This document shows positions 1-12,489 of a stretch of 64,000 nt of DNA, in pieces. This DNA comes from Hymenopellis radicata (Eukaryota > Basidiomycota > Agaricomycetes > Agaricales > Physalacriaceae), in contig JADNRX010000001.1 of NCBI GenBank assembly GCA_015501595.1, positions 620,001-684,000 of the forward strand. The letters run 5' to 3'. Below the pieces are notes generated by a model that saw only the letters and a list, made by a program, of their open reading frames with translations, searched no databases and was not told the DNA's origin. The position numbers and the translations under genes are program-made. Numbering within the stretch: position 1 is the first letter of the stretch; every line of letters begins with the position of its first letter.

Positions 1-2736
1 ATCTCCAAAAACTTGGCCTTCATAGCAATTTCATGCATAAAGTCGTCGTTCTTGTTAGCCTTGTTCGCAGCGCCTGTGGACGAAACCATGAACATGAATC
101 GAGCCCAGCAACAAAACTACGTACTCATCATCCTCTGGATGTTAGCCGTGTAACCGTGGCTGTCTGCAACCACAGCGCAAGGACTGGCGACCAGCCTGTT
201 CGAGATGACAACTGCGATTGTTATGAGCGTGATCAAAGATAATCAGAAGAAGAACATTACCATCGCGCACAACATCACCAGCTTCCTTCTTCAGATAGTC
301 TAACAAGGGCTGGAACTTTTCCGTCATCTCCTTCTGAAGAGCCTTCTCTTCCTCTGCGTCCAAGTCTAGGCGGCGTTAACGGGCGAGAATACCCCAAAGA
401 AACCTAACCAACACACCTTCATCCCCGAATTTAAGGCCAGCTTTCGCGACGTCTTGGAAGGGAAGCGTCCTATCATAGCATATCAGCAACTATGCTCGTT
501 CTCATACTGAACTTTGTCATACTTGTACACTCGCACGTTCTGCACCAAAATTTCGTCCAAGGGTTCGTTCAGGAGAAGGACTTCGTATCCGCGAGCATCC
601 AGTTTCTCGACAAAGACACTCTTCGCCAGGTCCTTGGTCCCTTTGCCCATCTCAGACAGATAGAAAATCTAAAACTCGTTAGAGATGTATCCTACGGCCA
701 AGCGATACAAAGAATACCTGTTTCTGTCCTTTCTTCTTGTTCTCAAGGTACTGCGAAACACAGTTGAGTGACCACTATCTGTAGGACTTTAGATGGGGTT
801 ACCTGGTCAAGAGAAGTCTTGTCGCGCTGGTTCGTCGCAAAACGGGTGAGAGGAAGTAGTTTATCTCTGTTTTTGAGATCTTCGACCGCAGCCAGCTTAT
901 GGACAGCTCCATAGTTCCTCTGAACCTCGATCCATTTCCCGGGTTCGTCGTCCGCAATACGGGTGAAGAGCTGGATGAGCCGCTTCACAATTATTTGCTT
1001 CAGCTGGCGCAGGAATACATTAGACTGGAGTGTCTCGCGGGAGACGTTGAGAGGCAGGTCATCGGCTGTACATACTTTCAGCCCCCATACAATAGAGATA
1101 TAAGTTAGGGACTGACCATCAACAACGACTTTCACCCAGCCAGCCCACTTGGGCAGAGCGTCTTCGCCAAGGTCGTTGGTGATAAAGACACGCTTGACCA
1201 TGAGCCTAACGTCTTTTGATTGGTATTCCAAAGGTTGTTGCCAGTACGCAGGATCCATTTCTGCAGGCAAGAATATGATTGCCTTGAACGAAACACCAGA
1301 TCCTGAATCTCCAGAGAAGTGGTGCCAGGCCAAAGGAGCCCGGTGATCCTTGAAAGTGGCCTTGTAGAATTCTTGGTACTCCTCTGCGAAAGAAAGAAAT
1401 ATAGGTCGAGACTCTTCTGCTTGACGTATGGGACTTACCGTCGCTGATGGTTTTGGGATCACTGAGGCGACGTCAGTAGAACGTTAAGCAGGGACGAAGG
1501 GACGCACCGTGTCCACAAGGGTGGCTGCGAGTTCAGTTGTTTCCATTCATCTACGACGACGTCCTTCATTTTTGGCGGCTCAGGGACAGGTTCCTCCTTC
1601 TCCTCAATGACGTCTTCGACAATGCCCTCATCCTCGTCAAAGGGTTCAGCCTCAGGTTTCTCTTCCTCAGAGGCCGAGGTGTCTTCTGCAGGAGTCTCAA
1701 CGGGTTCCTCAGTCGGCTCCACCTCTTCGGGTACTTGCTCAGTGCGTTGAGTGAACAGGTATATCGGGAAGGACGAAGAGAATGAAGAGTGCTTGTTGCT
1801 GCGAAAGAAATGAGATCTGAAAGTCTGTACAATGCGATGCCACCTACACAAGACGCGTTAATTCGGTGGTTTCCAGGTATTCGAAGGCGTCATCCTTGAG
1901 ATAAAGAGTGATCTCTGTGCCACGTCCCAGAGTATTGCCTCGAGGATCCGGAAATACATCAAATGCACTTTCGTCGGCGGAAGAAGCGAAGACGTGTTGA
2001 ACGGGTTCGGGGTATGCCTTGGAGGGTGGCGGGAGGGAAGCCACTTCGACGCGATCTGCGACCAGGAAGCTACTGTAGAAACCAAGGCCGAATGCGCCAA
2101 TCAAGTTGCCAGTGCCGGTAGAGTCTTGCCCTTCTGCTTGAGATAAAAATTCAGAGGTGCCCGATTTTGCCAGAGTTCCCTAGGCGAGAGTTAGGGCGCA
2201 CAACTCCTACGTGAGACAGAACGCACCAGGTTTTTCTTCAAGTCCTCGGGGGTCATACCAATGCCAGTGTCCGTGATGATGATCGCACCACCGGGTCCAC
2301 CTTCGTTTTTTACAGCCTTGATAGTGATGTTGAGGTTGTCGCTGCCATCCCAGACGGTCTTGTCAGTCAGCGATGTAAGCCTCAGTTTCTCGAGAGCGTC
2401 GTTGGCGTTGGAAATCAATTCCCGCAGAAAGATCTCTCTGGCGCATTGTCAGGTCGATCACAACGAACGCGAATTGTTGGACGCACTTGTGAGAGTAGAG
2501 ACTGTCAAGAATAAGCCATTGTCAAGCCCAATAGGCGTTGATTACTTACCTGTTAATGACGATCTTTCGCAGACGCGCAACATCACTCTATTGAAAGCCA
2601 TTTAGCGCTATCCGCACCGGCAGCAAACAGAAAATGATACCTGGTAGTCGTGGCGCTCCTTAAGGACATTCTCTTCGGCGCCAACCAACGAAGAGAACAG
2701 AGATAAAGATAAAAGAATGGGCGGAAGGAGACGCAT
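1..2736 (-). CDS. Endoplasmin-type Hsp90 (GRP94-like ER chaperone), 3' end outside window
   Basis: This is an ER-lumenal ATP-dependent Hsp90 chaperone for secretory proteins. The ATG at 2736 opens a typical signal peptide (MRLLPPILLSLSLFSSLVGA) followed by mature sequence. Exons then give the GHKL ATPase elements: REIFLRELISNANDAL near 2430, the DTGIGM motif near 2270 and GAFGLGFYSSFLVAD near 2080. An acidic linker (EEKPEAEPFDEDEG, about 1640) follows, as in charged-linker Hsp90s. The middle domain has a conserved DDLPLNVSRETLQ near 1050, and the C-terminal domain begins near 500. The gene is cut into many short exons. It runs off the window before the C-terminus, so a KDEL-type retention signal cannot be checked. 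The signal peptide separates it from cytosolic Hsp90. Family identity is certain; the ER form is very likely. Confidence 0.93.
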
Positions 2737-2929
2737 CGCGAAACTTGCTGAAATGCACTCAACGCCGGCAGAAATAGTCTGCCGTGGATGCAAATCACGA
2801 GGACACTGACACGACTCGACACGTCAGCTTTTCTCACAGCTGAAGCCGAACGTCGCTTCTGCGCTCAGGAACTAGCATGGTAGACGTTTTTATTCTTCCC
2901 AGGCCATACACTACGAGCCCAAGACCTAG

Positions 2930-5409
2930 CTACTGAGGAACATGTACAGATAATTTGGGACCTGAGAGACTCGCAATGTAATCCTAATTTCGATGTCAAT
3001 AGACAGTTCAACGTCCGGGAGAGGGTAACATACGCGAATCCACTTCTCTCTTTGCTCTGGTACATGCTCAAACATGATGTACCTTTTGTCGTTCTGCGCC
3101 ACGTATAAGCCAAGTCCAAAAAACAAAGGTCCAACACTTGCCTTCAACACTTTCTCCATTTCCCCGACGTCGACGTTCTTAGCCAAAGCTTTCATGTCAA
3201 CGGTACCTCCACCGCCCTCACCCTCACCTTCGCCTAGATCATCCGCTTTGACACCTCCGTCAACGCCCTCCCCACCGATCTTACCTAACCTACCCCAAAA
3301 CTCAACAAAGGCGTTCTCAGTCAACATTTCGTCAAACGCAGTCCGCGCGTTGGTCGTTCGCTCGCGTTGCCATTTTTCAAAGTCTTGCTGGACATTCCGA
3401 GAGTCATAACCCAGTTTCGTCGCCGGAAGTGAGGAAAGAAGAGAGTCGAGAGGTAGACTGTCAAACTTGCTCGCCAGGGTAGGCGCATACGATTCGAATA
3501 ATGCGTATAATCCCTTGATGTGGCGCTCCCGAAGGTGACTGACATGTGAGTGGAACAGGTGCAGCTGTTGGTTCAGTGGGAGAATCGAGTTTGTGAATCT
3601 CGGATCCGTCTGGAGTTGCGGTAACGCATCCTCCCACGTTAGCTGTGAGAAGAGTTAGTTAAAGTCCTCGCATGACAAGGGTCCGTACCTGTGGCTCTCT
3701 TATGGCATCCGTTAATAAGGTTCTGTACAAATGCACGAATCAGGGTATGTTCGAGCACATGGGTTGCACTTACTTGAACTCCCGCTCCCCCTCTTCCTTG
3801 TTGAGCTCGTTGCGGGATCGATCTATGCTGGCCTCCATACGAGAACGTTCGGCTTTCACCTTGTCTTCGCGTTCCTTCAGAGCACGCTCCTTCCTACTGG
3901 TTAGCGATTCGGCTGCTTTGGACGTCGACGGTGATTTGTTATCGTCCTCTGGTTTTGGCGCGTCTTGCATCTCGACATCACCGAGTTGAGCCTTTCGGAA
4001 CGTATTGAAGAGTTCCTCTCGGAGAGAAGAAGACCCCACAGCATCGTATCGGGGATCTCGACTGAGAGATCGTTTGATCTGTAAGGAACATGTAAGTGAC
4101 GATTCAATTGATTGAAAGTACATGACCCCACTTCTTTCCATTCCCCTCTGGAGATATCTTTGATTGCTTCAAAAGGGCAAAGAAATCAGCTTCTGCCTTT
4201 TGCGAAGCTGCCCGTTTCTCTGCACCGCATGCATGAGAATCTGATAGACAAGTTCAGGATGAGCACATACTTTCACCCAAGTCCTTGAGAAATTCTCTGA
4301 ATCGTTTCTCCCGTTCCCTATCGTCGCGACCCCAGCCGTAGAACCGCCGGTCTTTCTTCCACGTCCGGCGAAATTCCGACCAAGACGTGCGTGTACTCTT
4401 AACTTCGGAGGATAACAGACGCTCGAATTCGGCTTTCGAGTCCACTGGCTCCTTCTCCTGCTTTGTATTTAAAGACCGCAGTTCGCGGGCGCGTTCACGA
4501 CAATACTCGTCGAAAGCATCGCGTCGAGCGGCGACGGAGGGTAGAAGAACATAACGAGGGTCTGACACAAATAGAGGGAGACACGAGTCCCAAGGATGAA
4601 GGGGGTTTATGTCCTTCTCCCGAAGTAGAGTCTGGATAGATAATTATAGAAATGACAAGTCGTGTAATGTACCACACACCTTGAATAGAGCTTTGGCTTC
4701 GTCAATAGATAGGTCGACGCGGTCTGGTATCTTAAGATCTGCTTTCTGCCGTTTTGCAAGTTCCTCTTCTACTTTTTGCTGAATTTTCCGAGCTGCTGCC
4801 TCTTCCTCCGCCTTTTTGGCTTCGGCCGCGAGTTGCTCAGCGGCCTCTTTCTCCCAATCCTCCTCCGGCCCGTCGTCGTCGCTGGACTCGGATTCCTCTT
4901 CGTCTTCCACCTTGGCCTTCTTGGAGACGCGTGAATCGGGCTCATTACCGTCGTCGGCCTTTCGCTTCACCAACGCCTCTACTTCAGCCTTAACCCGCTC
5001 GACTTCCCTATTCCGTTCCTGTTCGATTGGGTCAGCGGATGCACGTTCAAACGCTTCCACGGCCTCCTTGATTTCCGGTGGCACTGTCCACAGGCTGGTT
5101 TTGTTGACAGGATGGAAATAAAATGTGTTGCCTTCGTTCGTCTTGACGCGCAGCCAATCCGTACCCGGGATTGGTGTTTTCGTCGAAGGCTTTTCCTTCT
5201 TCGGTTTCACAGTATTGCTTGGTGGCGGCGGCAGTGGCCGAACATAGGTAGATTCTTGGGTGTTCGCATGAAAGTAATACTTGACACCGTTTGGGCCTGC
5301 GTTTGCGGTGTTCAATGGGCAGCAAATGCTAAAATGGCGACGCACCTGTATGCTCGGTCCATCCAGGCGGCAAGGGGCCTGTGAACGGGGTAAACGGGAG
5401 CGCAGACAT
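2930..5409 (-). CDS. WW/FF-domain transcription elongation and splicing regulator (TCERG1/CA150-like)
   Basis: This is a nuclear adaptor of the type that links RNA polymerase II and the spliceosome. I place the start at 5409 (MSALPFTPFTGPLPPGWTEH). After a first intron the first WW domain continues (GVKYYFHANTQESTYVRP). A second WW domain lies near 5100-5170 (DWLRVKTNEGNTFYFHP). A charged coiled-coil stretch with an acidic patch follows at 4750-5000. At least three FF repeats come next: one around SIDEAKALFK and DPRYVLLPSVAARRDAF, one around RSLSRDPRYDAV, and one around LTWEDALPQLQTDPRF. The last short exon ends at 2930 after an intron with a GTATGT donor. Two WW plus several FF domains fit fungal CA150 homologues better than Prp40. 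The exact symbol is not assigned. Confidence 0.88.
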
Positions 5410-5780
5410 ATATACTGTATGGTGAAGGTCAATGGAGACGTTCCTGTGACCGATCACGTTCTTCCTTCTTTGGACCATGACTTACCTCTCTGGGCCTCTC
5501 GCGTCTTCACAATGTTGGAACGAATGCCTTACGGCTTATTGTTGATCTTATTGATGCACTATTGGCCGACTTAGTTCCCCACTTATTCAACATCATGCCC
5601 CCGGGTTATGTCAATGCATTCCGTGGGCAATCAAAAGCTCGTTGGGGATTTCAGACTACATCTCATGTGTTCGACCATCGCCTTATCTATTACCTGCCGA
5701 ATAGCATAAAAACCAGGTCATGACACCACGCTCCATCACTGAACTCTTCCCTTCTCCTCCTCAGTCTCCGTTCAGCCATC

Positions 5781-8396
5781 ATGTCTACAGAAGTCTTCGC
5801 CGCCGACGAGTACCACCAGAAAATGACCAGAAAAGTCCTCTGGAAACTCGGTACATGCTCAATTCAGTGTTTCCTAGAGTCCTTGGTCTGACCTTCCGCC
5901 CCAGATTGTCATATCCTGCCTCCACTGGCTCTGGTTGATAGCAGTCCTTACGATCTGACGGCGTACCTTCTGACCCAAATTTAAGCTTTGGCTTGCCAAT
6001 TTTATCGACCGTAGCAATATCGGGAACGCTAGGTTCTTTTAATTTTATGTCGAAGGCTTCCATTGATCCGTATTTTTAGAATCGCTGGACTTGAAGAAGA
6101 CACTCACTTAACAGGCAATCAGTTCAACATTGTACTCGCAGGTATGAACTGTTTGATCATTTCTAGCGAACTCGTCTCATGAAAATAATAGTTTTCTATG
6201 TTACGTATGCGTATGCAGTCGTCGTCCCCTTCGGAAAGTCTAATCAATTCTAGGTATCTCTTGGTCGAGCTACCGTCAAACTGGGTGATGAAGCGAATGA
6301 AACCCGATGTATGTCAAATTTTCCCTAATCCGCTTCATTTTACCCATATAACCTAGCGCTGGATTCCTCTCCTGGTCTGCGTATGGGGTTTTGTGACAAC
6401 TATGACTTGCTTCGTTCACAGCTTCGGTCCGTAAATCTTTCCGAACTTTCCATTGTAGCCTTATCGTTGTTCCAGGGGGCTTAATTGCGATTCGCATGTG
6501 TCTCGGCCTATGTGAAGGAGGTCTCCTCCCAGGCATCGTGCGTCTTTAACTATTTTAGTCATAGCTTGCAGATGTCGAAAATGCCACGCAGATTCTGTAT
6601 CTCAGTACTATCTACAAGCGTCACGAACTTCAGCTTAGGGTTGGGGTGTTCTACGCGTCGGGTATGCTATTACTTTCTTCTGCACATCCTCTAACGACCA
6701 TGTTACACCTTAGCTTCTCTTTCCGGGGCATTTGGAGGTGACGGCATCGTTTCCATTGTTGCACGGGTTTCCTTATCACCTTTACTTAGGCCTTCTTGCG
6801 ACAGCTATCATAAAAATGGATGGTGTAGGCGGACTGGCTGGCTGGCGATGGATCTTCGTTTTGGAAGGAATTGCCACCGTACTTCTCAGCATTGTTGCAT
6901 GGTATTTCATGCCGACCGACATCGCATCTGCGTCGTTTCTGACTCCGGAGGAGAAAGAATTTGCGCGTCAGTAGGTTCGGCCTTAACAAGATCACTCGCC
7001 TAACGGACTTGTAGTTGCCCGCTTCCGCTCCGACCACTCTACTCCTTCGCTTTCAACACGTGCGATGAAACCGCCGAGTCCATCTGTCGATAACGATAAA
7101 GCGGAAGAGCTCAATATTGAACGTGTAAAGACTGAAACTAGTGAGGTAATCGTCACAGCAGAAGACGAGGTGTTTGAATGGCGAGAGATTGCAAGAGGTG
7201 CTTTCCTGTGTCGATCGTGTTGCGGCCAGTTGGTAAATCATTCAACTCTGTAGGTCTTGTGGACATTCAAACCTGGCTAACGGCATTTGCGTACTTTGGG
7301 CTCATCGTGAGCTTATACTCGTATTCCCTTTTCCTGTCAGTTATGTTATCATCCGATTCGCTTCACTCGCTCATGACAGCTTAGGCCGACCATTGTAAAA
7401 AACTTAGGATATGACGGTGCTCAAGCGCAGTTGCACACTGGTACCTATCTCTTCTTCGATCTACCAGAGCAATCTGACTCTTGTATAGTCCCACCGTATG
7501 TGCCTGCCGCCGTGCTAACAGGTAAGCTTTCTCTTTGTTCGATATGATATGTTCTCGATCCTCATTATTTTCTCAGTCGTGGTTGCCGTCCTAAGTGATC
7601 GCCTGAAGTGGAGAGGGCCGTTCATCTTGATCTGCTTGCCTATTGCTATCATAGGTACACTTCGTCAAAATAATCCCTGGCACAACTCATGAGATGGGTA
7701 GGTTATATTGTCGCTATCACTGCGACTACGGACACTGGCCGTTATGCCGCTGTGTTCCTTATTGCCTCTGGCATGTGAGTTTCTTCACAGATAACGCCGA
7801 AGCAACACTCAGTGAAGTCTCTCAAGCTACCCATCCGGTCCGTGTATCTTGTCGATTCTTCCCAACAATAGCAGCGGGCATTTCAAGAGAGCGACCACTA
7901 CCGCTCTTCAGTTGGCCGTCGCGAACATCGGGTTAGTACACTCAAAATCGACTAGCATCTCTTTGTACTAACTGTGACCAGCGGGTTCGTTGCCACCTTC
8001 TCGTATACTCAAGGTGAAAATTGCGTCGTATAACGCAGTAGTCTCTAATAGCCCAATGCTCTAGATCAAGCACCAAAATACATTCGCGGACACACGATTA
8101 GCCTAGCCTTCCTTTGCGCTGCCTGGCTTTTGGTTGGATGCAATGTGTACGCGCCATTTTGACCAGCTCTTTGGATACGAAATTGACACACTCGTTGATA
8201 GGCTGTATTGCATGTGGGAGAACCGAGCTCGTGAACGAGGTCTTCGACAAAACAACATCGAAGAGTACAGAACATTGTGGAACGAAGGCAAGACCCGCGC
8301 GCCGTATGTCCTTCTGTGATCTGGGTCTCGTTGAGTATTGACGAAAGATTTTGCAGTATTGGCGATCGGCATCCAGACTTTCGATTCACGCTGTAA
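5781..8396 (+). CDS. MFS transporter, allantoate permease (Dal5/anion:cation symporter) family
   Basis: This is a plasma-membrane major facilitator protein of the family that imports allantoate, nicotinate or related organic anions. The ATG at 5781 (MSTEVFAADEYHQK) begins a gene of roughly a dozen short exons. Reading across canonical GT-AG introns gives family landmarks in order: LANFIDRSNIGNAR (end of TM1), EEDTHLTGNQFN, VELPSNWVMKRMKPD, MCLGLCEGGLLPG, LSTIYKRHELQLR, GWRWIFVLEGI and a charged central loop near 7070-7200. The second six-helix half follows (PTIVKNLGYDGAQAQL, VVAVLSDRLKWRG). The C-terminus reads CMWENRARERG and DRHPDFRF. No frame break was needed. The substrate cannot be told from sequence. 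Confidence 0.9.
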
Positions 8397-8846
8397 GAGA
8401 CGAACTTAAGGCAGAAGCCCCTTGAAAGCGAATCAATCATGTACCAACGTCTTCATGTACTACCTACGTTGCGAAACGACCTCCATGCACAATTTGTCGG
8501 CTTGGATCTCAGCCTTCCGTTGTTGCGAATTGAAAATGAACATCTTCCCTCCCTCCAGCGTCGACAGTGTGCAGCATGTCACGAGTGCACTGAATTTTTC
8601 GGGGGGAGCGGCGCGGATTCAAATTGATCCGTTTTCAAGCTTGTTTTTAGGGTTGTAAAGCGAATCTCGTCAAGTCTATTAGAATATATAGATCCGTCTT
8701 GTAGCGCCGTACCTTCATGCCGTCAACGAGCTCCATGTTGTTTCTTCTGTTTGTGTACGCGGTTTCCGTTATATTTATTGCGGCTGCTGCAGGCGGTGGC
8801 GGTGCGGCACGTCTCTGTCTTTGACCGTCATAGAGGAACGGTCGAG
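8397..8846. other. Intergenic region between MFS transporter and PPIP5K
   Basis: I see no conserved coding sequence here. An ATG at 8717 opens a short frame that ends in a stop unless an unproven intron is invoked, so I did not use it as the start of the downstream kinase. Confidence 0.5.
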
Positions 8847-11800
8847 ATGCATTGGGAACGTCAGTCGAGGCTCTCTTCCATTTTCGGCTCGTCAGAAAGG
8901 GCCTCGCCGCGGTCGAGCTCTATTTTGACGCGCTCCTCATCGCCGTCGTCGTCGCATTCCGACCTTGCCACCACTCTCGACGGCCATAGCCAACATGCTG
9001 CACCTGTTGTCCTCGGTATATGCGCCATGGATGTCAAGGCGCGCTCCAAGGCCATGAGAGAGATTCTTATTCGACTCGTGGAACGAGCTCGCGGCGCCAT
9101 TGAAGTCAAAGTGTTCGGGGATAAGGTCATACTCGATGAAGGTGAGTCATTTGCATGTCGCTTTACCCAAAGCTTAACTGTGTAGACGTCGAGAACTGGC
9201 CCAGATGCGACATCCTCATTTCTTTCTTTTCTACCGATTTCCCCCTCGACAAGGCCATATCCTATGTCAAGCTTCGAAATCCATTCTGCATCAATGACCT
9301 TGCTCAACAGGCATTGCTCTGGGATCGTCGCCTAGTAGGAGCCGTCCTAGACCATCTCAAGGTTCCTACCCCACCCAGATTAGAGGTTTCCCGCGACGGT
9401 GGGCCCAAGATCGACAGTGACTTACGAGACTTGATGAAGCAGCGGCTTGGTCTTGTGCTCGGCGGATATCAAGTTACACCTGAAGTTACTCTTTCCGATG
9501 ACGGCGACGCGCTCACAATCGACGGTAAAGTACTGAACAAGCCATTCGTGGAAAAACCAGTGAGCGGTGAAGATCATAACGTCTATATCTACTTCAAAGG
9601 AGGCGGAGGCCGTCGACTCTTCCGAAAGGTACGCCAAGTTCAGAGTACGAATCTTACTTGTTGACACTTCGTTCCAGGTTGGTAATAAATCCAGTGATCT
9701 CGATCCTACCCTCAATCATCCGCGAACGGATGGCTCGTACATATATGAGCAGTTCATTGATGTCGACAACTCCGAAGACATCAAAGTGTATACTGTCGGC
9801 AAGGAGTACACACATGCCGAGACTCGCAAGTCTCCCGTAGTCGATGGTGTCGTTCGCAGGAACACTGAAGGGAAAGAGATACGGTATGCTACGCCTCCTT
9901 AATGTTTTCTGCTCTTCTCAAAGTTTCGTAGCTTCATTACACGCCTAAGTGATGAAGAGAAATCTTGGGCCAACAAAATCTGCGACGGATTTGGTCAGCG
10001 CGTCTGCGGGTTCGACATGCTTCGCTGTGAAAACGGGCAAAAAAGTCAAGTCATCGATGTCAACGGCTGGAGCTTCGTGAAGGGCAATAGTACATACTAT
10101 GGTAAAGCACTCCTTCATTTGATTACGAACTCAACTTAAGCCCCCCAAGACAAAGCTTCCGATATCCTCGCCGCCCTGTGCATGAGGCTGTCTTCTTCAC
10201 CAGACAGACCTCTCCCAGCAGCCGAAAATCCTCCAGTTGAGGCTCCAACGTGGCTTCTCAAGGCTAACGTTACTGTCTATCGTCATGCAGATCGCACACC
10301 GAAACAGAAGCTGAAGTTGTAAGTGTTATCAACTACCAGTTGATTGGATGCTGATTGATTTGGTTAGCAACTTCCCTATTGATGAAGCATGGACGCAACC
10401 GTTTGTGAAGCTGCTGAACGGAGAAAAGGAGGAGATTATCCTGCGAGAAAAGGATCAACTCAATTTGATTGCAACCGCAGTTGAAGAGGCTAAAAGACTC
10501 GGTGCTGAAGGCGAAGAGTTAGCCAAGTTGACCCAGCTGAACAATGCTCTCTTCAGGAAGATTGATCTTCCCGGAACAAAAGCTCAGCTGAAGCCGGTTT
10601 ACTCGAAGCGTCAAGCCAACAAAAACCGGAAGCTCACAAAATTGACGCTGGTTTTCAAGTGGGGAGGCGAGGTGAGACTTACTCCAGCGGTGAAGATGAC
10701 TTCCACTGAGGTTATGCATCAGTTCACTCATTCGGCGCGATATCAATCTCGAGATCTTGGCGAGAACATGAAGAAGGACATATCTATCATGAGTATGTGT
10801 TTTCTTCAACCGTTTTGCGTGTTTCTGATATGGCTTATTAGACAAGGAAGTTCTTCAGAACGTCAAGGCGAGTAATGATGTTTCATGACCTGCCCTCCCG
10901 TGCTGATACCAGTTGTAGATATTCACTTCGTCGGAAAGACGAGTTATCGCATCCGCTGAGATTTTCGCTGCGTCTCTACATGAAACGCACTCTTCTACAC
11001 CGACGACATCGTCAAGTGGCCGTTCTTCCTTCGACGGCTCGAACAACGGATACTACAGCGGTGGTTCTCCGATACCGCCCACACCTCTCACGTTGATCAT
11101 ACGCAAGGATCTCTTGGATGATTCCAACGCGGCCAAGGATCTTATGGATGACGTCAAGAAGAGGTTGAAAATTCTCTTGCGACCTGGTGAATCCGAGAAA
11201 CGGCCAGAGTTGACTTGGCCCAAGAGCATGAAAAAGGAACCTGTAGAAGTTGTCAAGGTACCTACAGTTGAAAATGGCCTCCGAACTCTACTCATCGTCG
11301 AGTATAGGAAGTCATCGAGCTCCTTAGCTCTTTCCGGGACATTATGCGGAAGAACTTCGATACGATGGACATTGACAAGATACAAGAGAGATGGTGCTGC
11401 GGTGACGAGCCGTGGCTCTTTAGAGAACGATGGGAGAAGTTGTTCGAGGACTTTTGTGACGTCGAACAGAAAAAGTTCGACCCTTCACGAGTGAGGAAAC
11501 TACTTGCCATTATCATTAGGCACTCATCTTGTCATCCAAGGTTTCCGAGCTTTACGACACTATCAAGTATTGCGCCTTACATCACAGGACATTTTTATTC
11601 GCCATCTTCGACGAGAACGGTCGCCGTGATCCCTTGCAACCGCACGATCGCAAGCTGCACGAACTGTATGGGCGCGCAAAGGCGTTGTTCGATCTCGTTG
11701 CACCCCAAGAATACGGCATTGATCCTGATGAAAAGCAAGTTTATAGTTGCCAACCTCGCACGATGTTTTGCTGACCGTTTGGTTTAGGGAGGAGATTGGG

Positions 11801-12416
11801 GTCCTGACGTCTCTGCCACTACTACACAATGTTGTGCAAGACCTAGAGGCTGCTCGCAATAACGGTGGCAGTTCATTAACGCTGTACTTCACCAAGGAAA
11901 GCCACATCCATACTCTTGTCAATCTTGTGTTACTTTCCGGTCTTCCTATCGCCAATAGAAGGATACCAGAACTGGATTATGCGGTAAGAATAGTCTTTCT
12001 TCAACTATACACACATGTGCTCATGACTACCAGTCACATATCACGTTCGAGCTCTACGAACGCAATCATGGACGGGGCAAGTCAGACAAGGAATACTCGA
12101 TCAAAATATCACTGAGTGAAGGCGCACATTCATCCAATGTTCTCGACTCTACATTAGATGCTCGGCATTCCTTGAACGTTCAATCGCGCAAGAAATTGAC
12201 GCAGCACCTTCCATACAGTTTGGTGATAGAAAAGTTATCGAAACATTTCCATCGCTTGAGCGAGGTATGTGCAGCAATACTGCGGGCGTGATACTGACGG
12301 ACCTTTTCCTACAGCTGCAAGACGACGATACCGGCCCCGATACACCGTTTGAGACGGTGGAAACTTCGCCCTCCCAGCTAGACAGTAGTAGTGATGATGG
12401 ACTAGTGATTTCATAG
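8847..12416 (+). CDS. Inositol hexakisphosphate/diphosphoinositol kinase (Vip1/Asp1/PPIP5K)
   Basis: This bifunctional cytosolic enzyme makes and removes the 1-position pyrophosphate of inositol pyrophosphates. These molecules tune phosphate signalling, polarity and microtubules in fungi. The N-terminal RimK-like region starts with [17 protein letters not shown]. The ATP-grasp kinase domain includes [20 protein letters not shown], the [10 protein letters not shown] region and the [11 protein letters not shown] metal/phosphate segment. The histidine-acid-phosphatase-like half starts at [12 protein letters not shown] (about 10285) and retains the RHADR catalytic motif. Its later helix reads [18 protein letters not shown] near 11900. 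The first in-frame ATG after an upstream stop is at 8847. An intron at 10868-10918 has a GC donor. The tail is serine/acid rich. Confidence 0.93.
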
Positions 12417-12489
12417 AGATATAGCCTGTGATTTATTTGGGCGCCTATATTATACTTTACATACATAGTAATGTAGAAAATGGATTCAT

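Noticed and set aside
5785..6063. Minus-strand open frame of 92 residues
   Set aside because: It is antisense to spliced exons of the MFS transporter, whose protein reads through the same bases with family motifs (LANFIDRSNIGNAR).
5840..6110. Apparent stops near the 5' end of the MFS gene, suggesting a pseudogene
   Set aside because: Canonical short introns remove every stop and restore a conserved transporter sequence.
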